Shown piece by piece: positions 43,085-55,820 of a stretch of DNA of 64,000 nucleotides. Origin of the DNA: Arthrobacter agilis (GTDB lineage Bacteria > Actinomycetota > Actinomycetes > Actinomycetales > Micrococcaceae); contig NZ_VHIM01000001.1 of assembly GCF_006494655.1 (NCBI RefSeq), positions 124,001 through 188,000 on the forward strand, in the 5' to 3' direction. The translations under genes were made by a program, and so were the position numbers. The notes under the pieces were generated by a model. It saw nothing but the letters and a program-made list of their open reading frames with translations. It did no database searches and was not told the DNA's origin. Numbering within the stretch: position 1 is the first letter of the stretch; each line of letters begins with the position of its first letter.

Positions 43085-43139
43085 CCGAGCCGGGCGGACA
43101 GCGCGGGCCCGGCGGCCCGAGCCGCACCTGAGCCGAAAG

Positions 43140-44654
43140 CTAGCCCTCGACGCCGAGGCGCTCCAGGATGAGTTCGCGCACGCGTCCGGCGTCGGCCTGC
43201 CCGCGGGTGGCCTTCATGACACCGCCCACGATCGCGCCGACGGCCTGCACCTTGCCGCCCCGGATCTTGTCCGCGACGTCGGGCTGGGCCGCAAGGGCGC
43301 CGTCGATCGCCTCGAGCAGCGGTCCGTCGTCGGAGACCACGGCCAGGCCGCGCTTCTCGACCACCTCGGCGGGCGTACCCTCCCCGGCGAGGACGCCGTC
43401 GAGCACGTCGCGGGAGAGCTTGTCGTTGATCTTCCCCGACTCGATGAGCGCGTTGAGTTCGACGATCAGTTCGGGGCTGACACCCAGCTCGGCGGGCTCG
43501 ACGTCGGCCAGCTTGGCGCGGCGGGAGATCTCGCCCATCCACCACTTGCGGGCGACGGCGGCGCTGACGCCGGCAGCGATGGTGTCCTCGATCGAGGACA
43601 TGACGCCCGCGTTGACGACGTCGCGGAACTCGGCGTCGGAGTAGCCCCAGTCGGCCTGCAGGCGCTTGCGTCGCTCGGCGGGCGGCTCGGGGAGTTCGGC
43701 GCGGAGCTTCTCGATCCACGCCTCGTTCGTGACGACGGGCACGAGGTCCGGCTCGGGGAAGTAGCGGTAGTCGTCGGCGTCGGACTTGGGGCGTCCCGAC
43801 GTCGTGGACCGGGTGTCCTCGTGCCAGTGCCGCGTCTCCTGGAGGATCGGCGTCCCGGTGTCGAGGACGGCGGCGTGGCGCTGGATCTCGTACCGGACGG
43901 CGTGCTCGACGGCACGCAGCGAGTTCACGTTCTTCGTCTCGGTACGGGTGCCGAACGTCTCACGTCCATGCGGGCGGAGGGAGACGTTCGCATCGCAGCG
44001 CACGTTGCCGCGTTCCATGCGGGCATCGGAGACACCGAGGTTCTTGACGATCTCGCGGATCGCCGCGACGTAGGCCTTCGCGAGTTCCGGGGCGCGCGAC
44101 CCGGCCCCCTCGATCGGCTTGGTGACGATCTCGATCAGCGGCACGCCCGCGCGGTTGTAGTCCACGAGGGAGAACTCGGCACCCTGGATGCGGCCCGTGG
44201 ATCCGCCCATGTGGGTCAGCTTGCCGGCGTCCTCCTCCATGTGGGCGCGCTCGATCTCCACCCTGAACACCGTGCCGTCGGTGAGCTCGATGTCGAGGAA
44301 CCCGTCGTGGGCGATCGGGTCCTCGAACTGGGAGGTCTGGAAGTTCTTCGGGGTGTCCGGGTAGAAGTAGTTCTTCCGGGCGAAGTAGCACTTCTCGGCG
44401 ATGCTGCAGTTCAGCGCGAGCCCGATCTTGATGGCGGATTCCACGGCCACCCCGTTGACCACGGGCAGGACGCCGGGCAGGCCGAGGTCCACCGGAGTCA
44501 CGTTGGTGTTGGGGACGTCGCCGAAGGCGTTCGGCGCGGAGGAGAACATCTTGGTCTTCGTGTTGAGCTCCACGTGGACCTCGAACCCGAGCACCGGGTC
44601 GTACTTCTCCATGGCCTCGTCGAAGGAGAGGACCTCATCGGTACCAGCAGTCAT
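43140..44654 (-). CDS. gatB: Asp-tRNA(Asn)/Glu-tRNA(Gln) amidotransferase subunit B
   Basis: A 504-residue subunit that binds the mischarged tRNA and activates its carboxylate with ATP. Signatures are [66 protein letters not shown] and [12 protein letters not shown]; the C-terminal YqeY-like helical domain (about 370-504) is complete. ATG 44654 overlaps the gatA stop by one base (TAATG). The frame stays open for 400 codons upstream through gatA, but that is a shadow. A perfect hairpin follows the gene. Confidence 0.98.
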   Translation of the reverse strand: MTAGTDEVLSFDEAMEKYDPVLGFEVHVELNTKTKMFSSAPNAFGDVPNTNVTPVDLGLPGVLPVVNGVAVESAIKIGLALNCSIAEKCYFARKNYFYPDTPKNFQTSQFEDPIAHDGFLDIELTDGTVFRVEIERAHMEEDAGKLTHMGGSTGRIQGAEFSLVDYNRAGVPLIEIVTKPIEGAGSRAPELAKAYVAAIREIVKNLGVSDARMERGNVRCDANVSLRPHGRETFGTRTETKNVNSLRAVEHAVRYEIQRHAAVLDTGTPILQETRHWHEDTRSTTSGRPKSDADDYRYFPEPDLVPVVTNEAWIEKLRAELPEPPAERRKRLQADWGYSDAEFRDVVNAGVMSSIEDTIAAGVSAAVARKWWMGEISRRAKLADVEPAELGVSPELIVELNALIESGKINDKLSRDVLDGVLAGEGTPAEVVEKRGLAVVSDDGPLLEAIDGALAAQPDVADKIRGGKVQAVGAIVGGVMKATRGQADAGRVRELILERLGVEG

Positions 44655-46168
44655 TACTTTCCACCTGCAATCCCTGGAATGGCCGGAGCCTTGGCCAGCA
44701 GCGGCCCGCCCCAGCTCTCTTCGAGCAATGATTCGAGCACGGCGCCCACGCGGTAGAGCCGAGCGTCCTGCCGCGCCGGCGCGAGGAGCTGGATGCCCAC
44801 GGGGAGCCCGTCCTCGTCCGCGAGTCCACCGGGCAGTGACAGCCCGGGGACGCCGGCCATGTTCGCAGGGATGGTGGCGACGTCGTTCAGGTACATGGCC
44901 AGCGGATCGTCGAGCTTCTCCCCCAGCTTGAACGCCGTGGTCGGCGCCGTCGGCGAGATGAGCACGTCGGCCTGCTCGAACGCGGCGGCGAAGTCCCGCT
45001 GGATGAGCGTGCGGACCTTCTGCGCCGACCCGTAGTAGGCGTCGTAGTAGCCGGCGCTCAGCGCGTAGGTGCCGAGGATGATGCGCCGCTTCACCTCGTC
45101 GCCGAAGCCGGCAGCGCGGGTGGCGCCCATGACGCGCTCGATGGTCGGGGCGCCGTCGGGCACCACGCGCAGGCCGAAGCGGACGCCGTCGTACTTGGCC
45201 AGGTTGCTGGAGGCCTCGGACGGCATGATGAGGTAGTACGCCTCGAGTGCGTAGCGGAAGTTGGGGCAGGAGACCTCGACGATCTCGGCACCGGCGGAGC
45301 GCAGCAGGTCGAGCGACTCGTGGAAGCGCGTGAGGACGCCGGCCTGGTAGCCCTCGCCCTGCAGTTCCTTGATGACGCCGATGCGCATGCCCTCGACCTG
45401 GCCCAGGCGGGCGGCCTCGACGAGCGCGCCGACGGGATCGGTGAGCGACGTCGAATCGTGGGGATCGTGTCCGCCGATGACCTCGTGCAGCAGGGCACTG
45501 TCGAGGACGGTGCGGGACACGGGACCGATCTGGTCGAGCGACGATGCCATGGCGATGGCCCCGTAGCGGGAGACGCCGCCGTAGGTGGGCTTCACGCCGA
45601 CGGTCCCGGTGACGGCGCCGGGCTGGCGGATCGAGCCACCGGTGTCGGTGCCGAGGGCCAGGGGCGCCTCGAAGGCGGCGACGGCGGCGGCGGAGCCACC
45701 ACCGGATCCACCGGGGATGCGGTCCAGGTCCCACGGGTTGCGGGTGGGCCCGTACGCGGAGTGCTCGGTCGAGGAGCCCATGGCGAACTCGTCGAGGTTC
45801 GTCTTGCCGAGGATGGGCATCTTCGCAGCTCGGAGCTTCTTCACCACGGTCGCGTCGTAGGGGCTCTGCCACCCCTCGAGGATCTTCGAGCCGGCCGTGG
45901 TGGGCTGACCTCGCGTCACGATGAGGTCCTTCACCGCGATCGGGACGCCGGCCAGCGGGTGCAGGGCATCGCCGTCGGCCCGGGCCTTGTCCACCTCGGC
46001 CGCGACGAGGAGCGCCTCCTCCGTGTTGACGTGGAGAAAGGCGTTGATGGCGCCGTCGACGGCGTCGATGCGGTCGAGGTAGGCCTGCGTCGCCTCGACG
46101 GCGGAGACCTCCTTCGCGGCGAGCTTCTGCGCGAGGGCGTCGGCGGAGAGGTGGATCAGATCTGCCAT
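44654..46168 (-). CDS. gatA: Asp-tRNA(Asn)/Glu-tRNA(Gln) amidotransferase subunit A
   Basis: A 504-residue amidase that releases ammonia from glutamine for GatB. The Ser-Ser-Lys triad is present: Lys in [10 protein letters not shown], the cis-Ser in [20 protein letters not shown] and the nucleophile in [34 protein letters not shown] is diagnostic of GatA. ATG 46168 lies a few bases after the gatC stop, and its own stop overlaps gatB. Together with GatC it forms the standard GatCAB operon used by bacteria without GlnRS or AsnRS. Confidence 0.98.
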   Translation of the reverse strand: MADLIHLSADALAQKLAAKEVSAVEATQAYLDRIDAVDGAINAFLHVNTEEALLVAAEVDKARADGDALHPLAGVPIAVKDLIVTRGQPTTAGSKILEGWQSPYDATVVKKLRAAKMPILGKTNLDEFAMGSSTEHSAYGPTRNPWDLDRIPGGSGGGSAAAVAAFEAPLALGTDTGGSIRQPGAVTGTVGVKPTYGGVSRYGAIAMASSLDQIGPVSRTVLDSALLHEVIGGHDPHDSTSLTDPVGALVEAARLGQVEGMRIGVIKELQGEGYQAGVLTRFHESLDLLRSAGAEIVEVSCPNFRYALEAYYLIMPSEASSNLAKYDGVRFGLRVVPDGAPTIERVMGATRAAGFGDEVKRRIILGTYALSAGYYDAYYGSAQKVRTLIQRDFAAAFEQADVLISPTAPTTAFKLGEKLDDPLAMYLNDVATIPANMAGVPGLSLPGGLADEDGLPVGIQLLAPARQDARLYRVGAVLESLLEESWGGPLLAKAPAIPGIAGGK

Positions 46169-46171
46169 GGG

Positions 46172-46468
46172 TTACTCCCCGTCCAGGATCGCGGGGACCT
46201 TGAAGCGTCCGTCGGCGTTGTCGGGTGCGCCGAGCAGCGCCTCCTCGTTGCTGAGGGTGTCCCCCACGACATCCTCACGGAACACGTTGCTCAGCGGGAT
46301 CGGGTGGCTGGTCGCGGGGACGTCGTCGCCCGCCACCTCGCTCACGGTCTTGATGGAGTCGACGATCACGGCGAGTTCCCCGGCCATGCGGTCGAGCTCC
46401 TCGTCGGTCATGTCGATGTGGGCGAGCTTCGCGAGGTGCGCGACGTCGTCCCGGTTGATCTCAGCCAT
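46172..46468 (-). CDS. gatC: Asp-tRNA(Asn)/Glu-tRNA(Gln) amidotransferase subunit C
   Basis: A 98-residue GatC, the small belt subunit that stabilises GatA on GatB. The sequence [20 protein letters not shown] and the C-terminal [15 protein letters not shown] match the family. ATG 46468 follows GGGGAG; the longer open frame is upstream noise. First gene of gatCAB. Confidence 0.97.
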   Translation of the reverse strand: MAEINRDDVAHLAKLAHIDMTDEELDRMAGELAVIVDSIKTVSEVAGDDVPATSHPIPLSNVFREDVVGDTLSNEEALLGAPDNADGRFKVPAILDGE

Positions 46469-46605
46469 GGATCTCCCCTGGAAGTCGGAGGTGGGTTTCT
46501 GCGTCCAGTCTAGTGCTGTCGCGCGGCGCGCCCGGCACCCCACGGACGGGTGGAGAAGAGACGCGGGGCCGGGCGGCACAACGGACGACGGCGGGTCGTG
46601 GAGCG

Positions 46606-47139
46606 TTACAGGGGCAGCCGGAAGACCCACAGGAGGATGTCCTCGTTGGGGACCTCCCAGTCCCGCTCGGGGACGCGGATGAAGCCCATGGACTCGTAGA
46701 GGCGGTGGGCGCGGACCATGTCGGAGCCGCTGGTCAGGCTGACGGCCTCGATCCCCGGCAGCGTGCGGGCATGCTCGACGATCCGTTCGACCATCGTGCG
46801 GCCGACGCCGGCACGCTGGATGGCAGGGTCCACGGCGAGCATCCGGAACTCCAGTTCACCCTCGACGGCGATGTCCGTGTACCGCTGGCCGGCGAAGGTC
46901 AGGGCCACGGACCCGACGACGGCGCCGCCGCGCTCGGCCACCCACACCTCGGCGTGCTGGGCACGGTGCTCGATGTCGGAGAGCACCGCGACGTAGGGAT
47001 GGGCCTCGTCCGCGAAGTAGCCGGCCTCGAGGTAGGCGTCGCGGGTGATACGACGGACGTCGTCGTAGTCCTCCGTGCGGACGGGGCGGATGGTGAGGCG
47101 GGCGTCGGAGACGGCGTTGCCGGATGGTGCTGTGATCAC
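46606..47139 (-). CDS. GNAT family N-acetyltransferase
   Basis: A 177-residue single-domain GNAT. The acetyl-CoA motif A is FRMLAVDPAIQRAGVGRTMVE at about 98-118 (Q-R-A-G-V-G), motif B is RLYESMGFIRV near 152. TIRPVRTEDYDDVRRITRDAY is the first strand-helix. The substrate is unknown. GTG 47139 lacks a Shine-Dalgarno; CAAAAT ends seven bases upstream. It lies upstream of gatC on the same strand with a gap of 137 bases and is divergent from the glycosyltransferase. Confidence 0.88.
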   Translation of the reverse strand: MITAPSGNAVSDARLTIRPVRTEDYDDVRRITRDAYLEAGYFADEAHPYVAVLSDIEHRAQHAEVWVAERGGAVVGSVALTFAGQRYTDIAVEGELEFRMLAVDPAIQRAGVGRTMVERIVEHARTLPGIEAVSLTSGSDMVRAHRLYESMGFIRVPERDWEVPNEDILLWVFRLPL

Positions 47140-47145
47140 CGGTTC

Positions 47146-47151
47146 ATTTTG
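47146..47151 (-). promoter_or_regulatory. -10-like CAAAAT, possible leaderless start of the GNAT gene
   Basis: CAAAAT on the minus strand lies six bases before GTG 47139, identical in sequence and spacing to the element before the VOC gene at 25463. Confidence 0.3.
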
Positions 47152-47237
47152 TCACGCGGGCCGGGTCGACGGCGTCCCGGTCAGGACCCTGCTTCGATGC
47201 ACCCGCCCTGCACCCGCAACGATTCCGGAGGGCTCCG

Positions 47238-48467
47238 ATGCCCGCGGTTCACCGACTCGTCGATCACCCGATGCCTCCCGGCCGTCCGATGATCAATACA
47301 GCGTGGAACGGTGAGGGGGTGAGGATCGCAATCGTCGCCGAGACGTTCCTGCCCACCGTGAACGGGGTCACCCATTCGATTCAGAGGATGCTCGACCATT
47401 TCACCGACCGCGGGGACGACGTGCTGGTGATTGCGCCGTCCAGCCCGCACACGGAGGAGTCCGGACTGGATCACGCCATTCGCGTGGAACGGCTGACATC
47501 GGTTCCCCTGGCCGGCTACAGCAGCGTTCGGTTGGCCGTCGGTGGGGTCGCCAGGGTGCGACGCATCCTCGCCGACTTCGCACCCGACATCGTCCACCTC
47601 GCCTCCCCGTTCGAACTCGGCTGGCGCGCATCGCGCGCGGCCGCCGACCTCGGCCTTCCCGTCGTGGCGGTCTACCAGACCGACGTCCCGGGATACCTGG
47701 CACGGTACGGGCTGCCCCTGCTGGAGGGCTGGGCCTGGCAGCGGGTCGAGCACATCCACTGCAGCGCGGACCGCACCCTCGCACCCTCGACATCGGCCGT
47801 CCGTCAACTGGAGGCGCGCGGCATCCCCAACATCAGGCTGTGGCGACGCGGAGTGGACACCTCCCGGTTCCATCCCGGCAGGCGGAGTCGCGCCTTCCGG
47901 GCCGGGATCGCCCCCGATGGTGTGCAGCTGCTCGGCTACGTCGGCCGCCTGGCTACCGAGAAACAGGTCCATGACCTGCGGGTTCTCGACGGCATCGACA
48001 ACACCCGCCTGGTCATCATCGGTGATGGGCCGCTTCGGCCGGCGCTCGAGTCCGCCCTGCCCGGCGCCCACTTCACCGGCTTCCTCGGCGGGGAGGACTT
48101 GGCTGTCGCCGTCGCCAGCCTGGACCTCTTCATCCATCCAGGTGAGCTCGAGACCTTCTGCCAGACCATCCAGGAGGCCATGGCATCGGGGGTTCCGGTC
48201 GTGGCCACGGGGCGGGGTGGCCCGCTCGACCTCGTGGATTCATCGAGGACAGGGTGGCTGTACCGACCGGGAGACCTGGCGCAGCTGCGCAGCCGTGTCG
48301 TCGACCTCGTGGGTGACGACGCCAAGCGTGCCGCCTTCGCGCAGGCTGCCTTCGCCAGCGTGCAGGGACGGACAGGGCCCGTGCTCTGCGAGTCACTGAT
48401 CCAGCACTACGAAGAAACGATGTCCGACCACGCCCTGCTTCGCCTGCGATCACGGGAGACACCATGA
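47238..48467 (+). CDS. GT4-family glycosyltransferase, probable alpha-mannosyltransferase (MgtA-like)
   Basis: A 409-residue GT-B glycosyltransferase. The donor/acceptor loop is RIAIVAETFLPTVNGVTHSI; the C-lobe has LGYVGRLATEKQVHD, LVIIGDGPLRPAL and the E-x7-E region in GELETFCQTIQEAMASG followed by PVVATGRGGP. It resembles GDP-mannose-dependent mannosyltransferases for actinobacterial glycolipids (inference). ATG 47238 follows GGAGGG, but homologues usually begin at the GTG at 47319 (VRIAIVAE), so 27 N-terminal residues may be untranslated. The stop overlaps the start of the ugd fragment (ATGA). Confidence 0.88.
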   Translation: MPAVHRLVDHPMPPGRPMINTAWNGEGVRIAIVAETFLPTVNGVTHSIQRMLDHFTDRGDDVLVIAPSSPHTEESGLDHAIRVERLTSVPLAGYSSVRLAVGGVARVRRILADFAPDIVHLASPFELGWRASRAAADLGLPVVAVYQTDVPGYLARYGLPLLEGWAWQRVEHIHCSADRTLAPSTSAVRQLEARGIPNIRLWRRGVDTSRFHPGRRSRAFRAGIAPDGVQLLGYVGRLATEKQVHDLRVLDGIDNTRLVIIGDGPLRPALESALPGAHFTGFLGGEDLAVAVASLDLFIHPGELETFCQTIQEAMASGVPVVATGRGGPLDLVDSSRTGWLYRPGDLAQLRSRVVDLVGDDAKRAAFAQAAFASVQGRTGPVLCESLIQHYEETMSDHALLRLRSRETP

Positions 48468-48691
48468 AGATGTCTGTTATCGGTTGCGGCTACCTCGGGG
48501 CCGTGGACGCGGCCGCGCTGTCCTCGCTGGGGCATGTGGTCACCGCGGTCGACACGGACCAGGACAAGGTCCACCAGCTGTCCGGCGGCAGGGTGCCCTT
48601 CTTCGAGCCGGGTCTTGCGGCGCTGCTCGCAGCCGGCCGGCACTCCGGCCGACGAGCGGCGGGCACCGCGAGCGCCGCTGCGGCGGTCTGA
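48464..48691 (+). pseudogene. ugd: Truncated UDP-glucose/GDP-mannose dehydrogenase (N-terminal fragment)
   Basis: A 75-codon frame whose first 58 residues match the N-terminal Rossmann domain of UDP-glucose 6-dehydrogenases: KMSVIGCGYLGAVDAAALSS, then GHVVTAVDTDQDKV and VPFFEPGLAALL. The remaining 17 residues are Arg/Ala-rich without similarity, and the rest of the roughly 440-residue enzyme, including the catalytic cysteine, is missing. ATG 48464 overlaps the glycosyltransferase stop (ATGA), so the original operon order was probably GT-ugd. Eight bases after its stop begins the intact SGNH gene. A deletion that removed most of ugd is the simplest explanation. Confidence 0.85.
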
Positions 48692-48698
48692 TGCGGAC

Positions 48699-49535
48699 AT
48701 GACCCTCCCGGCGGGCCGCTACGTGGCACTCGGAGATTCCTTCACCGAAGGCGTGGGGGATCCTCACAAGCACCTTCCGAATGGTGTGCGCGGCTGGGCC
48801 GACCGCGTCGCGGACACGCTGGCGAAGGACCGCTCCGGGTGGGAGTACGCGAATCTGGCGATTCGCAGCAAACGCCTGAGGCAGATCGCGGCCGAACAAC
48901 TGGAGCCGGCCCTGGCCATGAAGCCCACCCTGGTCACCCTCTATGCCGGCGGCAACGACGTCCTCGACGCCAGGACGAACATCACGGAGGTGCTCCGGCA
49001 GTACGAGGAGATGGTCGCTGCGCTCTCGTCCACGGGCGCCACCCTCCTCCTCTTCACGGGGTACGACATCGAGGTCACCCCGGCGCTGCGGGTCTTCCGG
49101 AGACGGAACCATGTCTACAACGAGGGCGTCCGCGGCATCGCCGCCCGGTACGACGCCGTCCTGGTGGACTATTGGCGCTTCGAGGCGTATCGCGACGCGC
49201 GGCTGTGGGCGCCGGACCGTCTGCACATGTCCAAGGCCGGACACAAGTACCTGGCGTCCCGGGTCCTCGGCATCCTCGGGGTCGAGCACTCCATGAAGCT
49301 GCTGGACCGGCAGCCTCCTCCGCCGCGGTCCCTCCTGCAGTGGGAACGCGCGCAGCGCCGCTGGGTCAACGACTGGATCGTCCCCCTGGTGCACAGGAAG
49401 ATCCGTGGTGTGACGCTCGGCGACGATCTTCAGCCCCGCTGGCCCGTGCCGGTCGCCGTACCCCCTCGAGGCGGCCTCCGTCGCCTGGCGAAGTCCGGGT
49501 ACAGCAGCGACGAGGGGGCGGGTCCCACCACCTGA
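48699..49535 (+). CDS. SGNH/GDSL hydrolase (copy 2)
   Basis: A 278-residue SGNH hydrolase closely patterned on the gene at 21234: block I is YVALGDSFTEGVGDP with Ser14, then GWADRVADTLA, NLAIRSKRL, YAGGNDVLDART (block III), and APDRLHMSKAGHKYL (block V with Asp and His). The C-terminus is basic. ATG 48699 lies eight bases after the stop of the ugd fragment without a clear ribosome-binding site, so translation may depend on read-through coupling. The longer frame overlaps the ugd fragment and is not needed. Confidence 0.9.
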   Translation: MTLPAGRYVALGDSFTEGVGDPHKHLPNGVRGWADRVADTLAKDRSGWEYANLAIRSKRLRQIAAEQLEPALAMKPTLVTLYAGGNDVLDARTNITEVLRQYEEMVAALSSTGATLLLFTGYDIEVTPALRVFRRRNHVYNEGVRGIAARYDAVLVDYWRFEAYRDARLWAPDRLHMSKAGHKYLASRVLGILGVEHSMKLLDRQPPPPRSLLQWERAQRRWVNDWIVPLVHRKIRGVTLGDDLQPRWPVPVAVPPRGGLRRLAKSGYSSDEGAGPTT

Positions 49536-49707
49536 CCTGCGCCGCGGGAACCAGGGCATTCGCCGCAGGCCGGCCGCGGCACTCGGGACGGAACCACAGG
49601 GCTGGAGCGGAACCCGGTGCCGTTCGCCACGCGCCTGATCGCGCGGGTGCAGTGCTCCCCACCACGCCATGGCCGCCGCCGATCGGCAGCCGGCAACCCG
49701 GCACCCC

Positions 49708-50175
49708 TCAGGACGCCTCGATCACACGTCGGTAGCCGGTCCCGTCCGGGTACCGCTCCACGAGGCCGGAGTCCACGAGTGCGCGGCGCAGGGTGGGGAC
49801 GTCACGGGTGACGGTCCCGAGGAGGCGATTGACCTCGGGCTCGCTGATCTCCTCCCCGGCGGGCAGCAGCCGGTCGGCGAGGTGCGCGAGCAGATCGGCC
49901 CGGTCCTGGCCCGCGCGCGGCAGGCCGTCGATCCTCCCGTCCCGGAAGAACCGGTCCACGCCCTTCGGTGTCCCGGGGGCCGCGGCCGCGAGGACGGCGG
50001 TGAACAGGCGCCCGTCGACCTCGCCGTCCGCCGTGAGGAGACCCGCATCGGTGAGACGCTGCACCTCCTTCGGTGTCGCGTCGAGTGGCTGCCCGAGGAC
50101 GGCCCGAGCGTACAGCTCGCGGGACCGTTCACCGGCGAGCGTCGAGAAGATCTTCTGCCACGACGGCGCGGTCAT
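49708..50175 (-). CDS. DUF2087 domain protein
   Basis: A 155-residue protein. The C-terminal 75 residues form DUF2087: RFFRDGRIDGLPRAGQDR, ADRLLPAGEEISEPEVNRLL and LRRALVDSGLVERYPDGTGY. The N-terminal part (SWQKIFSTLAGERSRELYAR) is winged-helix-like, suggesting a DNA-binding regulator, which is inference. ATG 50175 overlaps the stop of the upstream phosphatase gene as ATGA, so both are translationally coupled. Confidence 0.9.
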   Translation of the reverse strand: MTAPSWQKIFSTLAGERSRELYARAVLGQPLDATPKEVQRLTDAGLLTADGEVDGRLFTAVLAAAAPGTPKGVDRFFRDGRIDGLPRAGQDRADLLAHLADRLLPAGEEISEPEVNRLLGTVTRDVPTLRRALVDSGLVERYPDGTGYRRVIEAS

Positions 50176-51053
50176 GACGGCCCGTCGATGGAGCGGGCGG
50201 AGGTACTTGTGACGGCGGCGACCAGCTCGGCGGGCCCGGCCACCGTGACGGCAGCGAGGCGTTCGGCTTCGCCCGGACCGCCGTCGAGCATGGGCGTGAG
50301 ATCCGGGCGACGAACGGCCACCCCGGCTTCCTCGGCGATCAGTGCTCCGGCCGCTAGGTCGTGCTCGTTCAGGCCGCGTTCCACGAAGGCGTCGAGCGTG
50401 CCGTCCGCCACGAGGCAGAGGTCCAGCGCGGCTGATCCGAGCCGGCGCAGGTCGCCGAACCCGGAGAGGAGGCCTCCGAGCTCGCCCACCTGCTCCGAGC
50501 GCGTCGCGGGGTCGTAGGAGAAGCCGGTGGCGAGCAAGCGGCCACGGTCCGCGTCAGGGCCGGAGAGGCGCCGCACCGAACCGTCGTCGCTCAGCCAGGC
50601 GCCGCCGCCGCGCGACGCCCAGTACACCCGGCGGAGGGCAGGGGCGTGCACGACGCCGGCGAGCCAGGTACCGGCGGCGTCGGCCACGGCCACCGAGGTG
50701 GCGTAGTAGAGGATCCCGCGGATGAAGTTGGTGGTGCCGTCGAGCGGATCGATGGACCAGCGGACCCGGTCGGCGCCCGTGGACGGCCCCGCCGGAACCG
50801 TGGTGCCCAGTTCCTCGCCCGTGATGACGTCGTGTGGCCGTGAATCGGCGATGACCCCACGGACGGCTCGCTCAGCCGCGAGGTCGAACGCCGTCACCCA
50901 GTCGCTGTCCGAGCTCTTGCTGCTCGCATCGACGGCCGCAGAGCCGCGGTGCCCGAGAACCGCGGCTCCCGCAGCGGCAGCCTGCCGGGCGAGGTGCAGG
51001 AGGGACTGGATGGAGCCCGGCTCGAGCAGCGGCTCCGCCGGCCGCGTCGTCAC
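50172..51053 (-). CDS. Inositol monophosphatase family protein
   Basis: A 293-residue Mg2+-dependent phosphatase of the IMPase superfamily. Metal ligands are in ITGEELGT (Glu), IDPLDGTTNFIRG (Asp, Asp) and the terminal LNEHDLAAGALIAEEAGV (Asp). Substrates of such enzymes include myo-inositol phosphate, histidinol phosphate and sulfonucleotides; it is not possible to choose here. GTG 51053 lies 13 bases after the ligA stop within a run of CGTCGTCAC repeats. The gene order ligA-IMPase-DUF2087 suggests one transcript. Confidence 0.9.
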   Translation of the reverse strand: MTTRPAEPLLEPGSIQSLLHLARQAAAAGAAVLGHRGSAAVDASSKSSDSDWVTAFDLAAERAVRGVIADSRPHDVITGEELGTTVPAGPSTGADRVRWSIDPLDGTTNFIRGILYYATSVAVADAAGTWLAGVVHAPALRRVYWASRGGGAWLSDDGSVRRLSGPDADRGRLLATGFSYDPATRSEQVGELGGLLSGFGDLRRLGSAALDLCLVADGTLDAFVERGLNEHDLAAGALIAEEAGVAVRRPDLTPMLDGGPGEAERLAAVTVAGPAELVAAVTSTSARSIDGPS

Positions 51054-51066
51054 GTCGTCACCATCG

Positions 51067-54544
<3,478 letters not shown>

Positions 54545-54552
54545 GACACCAT

Positions 54553-54594
54553 CTCCTTGGCTGCCGGCGCGGGCTCCTTGGCTGCCGGCGTGGG
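54553..54594. repeat. 21-base tandem duplication upstream of the SseB-like gene
   Basis: Two copies (54553-54573, 54574-54594), beginning CTCCTTGGCTGCCGGCG and differing at one base. Read on the minus strand, each copy contains CCAAGGAG, so the ribosome-binding sequence is duplicated. Confidence 0.9.
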
Positions 54595-54696
54595 CGTGCA
54601 CCGGGGACGGGCATCGAGTGTCCGGACGCCGACTGTCGCTCTCGGGCGCGTGGTCGGGGTCGTTGCGGAATCGACGCTCATGCTCCTACCGCCACG

Positions 54697-55650
54697 TCAG
54701 CTTCCGCCGTCGGCTGCGAAAAGCCCGGCGCGAGGCACCGCAGCCCGGTCGGCATGCCGGTCGGCAGCTCTGTCGGCATCCTGGTCGGGAGCTGCCGTGG
54801 CATCGACGACGATCACGGTGACGTTGTCGCGCGCCCCGGATCGGAGGGCAGCCGCGATGAGCTCGTCCGAGGCCTCCTGCGGATCCTCGACCGTACTGAG
54901 GATGGTGCAGATGCCCTCGTCGGTGATCTCACCGCTCAGTCCGTCGGAGCAGAGCAGAAGGCGGTCGCCCTCCTCGACGGGCATGAGCCAGAAGTCCGCC
55001 TCGGCGTCGTCGCCCGTGCCGAGCGCTCGCGTCACGACATGCCGTCGCGGATGTGTACGGGCCTGCTCCTCGGTGATGCGCCCCGTGTCCACGAGCTCCT
55101 GCACCTCGGAGTGGTCCACCGAGATCTGTCCGAAGGTGCCGTTACTGAGCCGGTACGTCCGGGAATCCCCGACATTGAAGAACAGCCAGTGGGGCGCGCC
55201 GGACTCCTCGACGAGCACGACGCCGGTGAGCGTGGTGCCTGCATGACCATCGGCCTCGCTGCGGATGCGCTGGTCCGCCTCACGGATGAGCTCCTCGAGG
55301 TCGCCGGCGGTGAACGGCGGCGTGCGCGTACCGATGATGCCACTGGCCCCCAGCGTGCGGACGCAGATGCTGCTGGCCACTTCACCGGCCTCATGCCCAC
55401 CCATGCCGTCGGCGACGGCGAACACGGGTTGCATGGCGATGAAGGAGTCCTCGTTCAACTCGCGTCGCAGGCCCCGGTCCGTCCCGAATCCGACGGCCAG
55501 CTCGAGGTCGAGCCCCGGCGCCGGACGGCTCGCAGGCCGGGTGGCATCGGAGGTTCCGGTGGCAGCGTCCTGGCCGGTCGATGCAGTCGGCTCACCGGCC
55601 TCCGACCTGAGGTCGACGGCGTGTGCGCCGTGCGCCCGCGGCTCGCTCAT
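54697..55650 (-). CDS. PP2C-family serine/threonine phosphatase
   Basis: A 317-residue Mn2+/Mg2+-dependent protein phosphatase. The PPM motifs are intact: RGLRRELNEDSF (59-70), VFAVADGMGGHEAGE (D81-G-M-G-G), GTTLTGVVL, FFNVGDSRTYRL, LLLCSDGLSGEI and ARDNVTVIVVD. It has no membrane segment, unlike PstP. The first 45 residues are Ala/Thr-rich and probably disordered, and the C-terminus repeats Asp-Arg-Ala-Asp. ATG 55650 follows GGGAG. It lies between the cyclase and the SseB gene, all on the minus strand, suggesting a signalling cluster. Confidence 0.93.
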   Translation of the reverse strand: MSEPRAHGAHAVDLRSEAGEPTASTGQDAATGTSDATRPASRPAPGLDLELAVGFGTDRGLRRELNEDSFIAMQPVFAVADGMGGHEAGEVASSICVRTLGASGIIGTRTPPFTAGDLEELIREADQRIRSEADGHAGTTLTGVVLVEESGAPHWLFFNVGDSRTYRLSNGTFGQISVDHSEVQELVDTGRITEEQARTHPRRHVVTRALGTGDDAEADFWLMPVEEGDRLLLCSDGLSGEITDEGICTILSTVEDPQEASDELIAAALRSGARDNVTVIVVDATAAPDQDADRAADRHADRAAVPRAGLFAADGGS

Positions 55651-55820
55651 GGCAGCTCCCGGTGGGAGTCCGGTCCGAGGAACTCGGGACCGGGGCCGGA
55701 CGCGGCGGGGCAGGCACGGGTGTCTGTCATGTCCCCATTCTGCCCTCTGGCCGGCCGAGCGCGGGGACCTGCGAGTTCGGTCCGGCCCTTGCGGCGGCAC
55801 GGACGCCGGGCACGCGCCCG

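Noticed and set aside
44655-45872. Very long N-terminal extension of gatB, giving a 910-residue product
   Set aside because: The extra part is an Arg/Gly/His-rich shadow of gatA in another frame. GatB homology starts at 44654 with a 1-base stop/start overlap.
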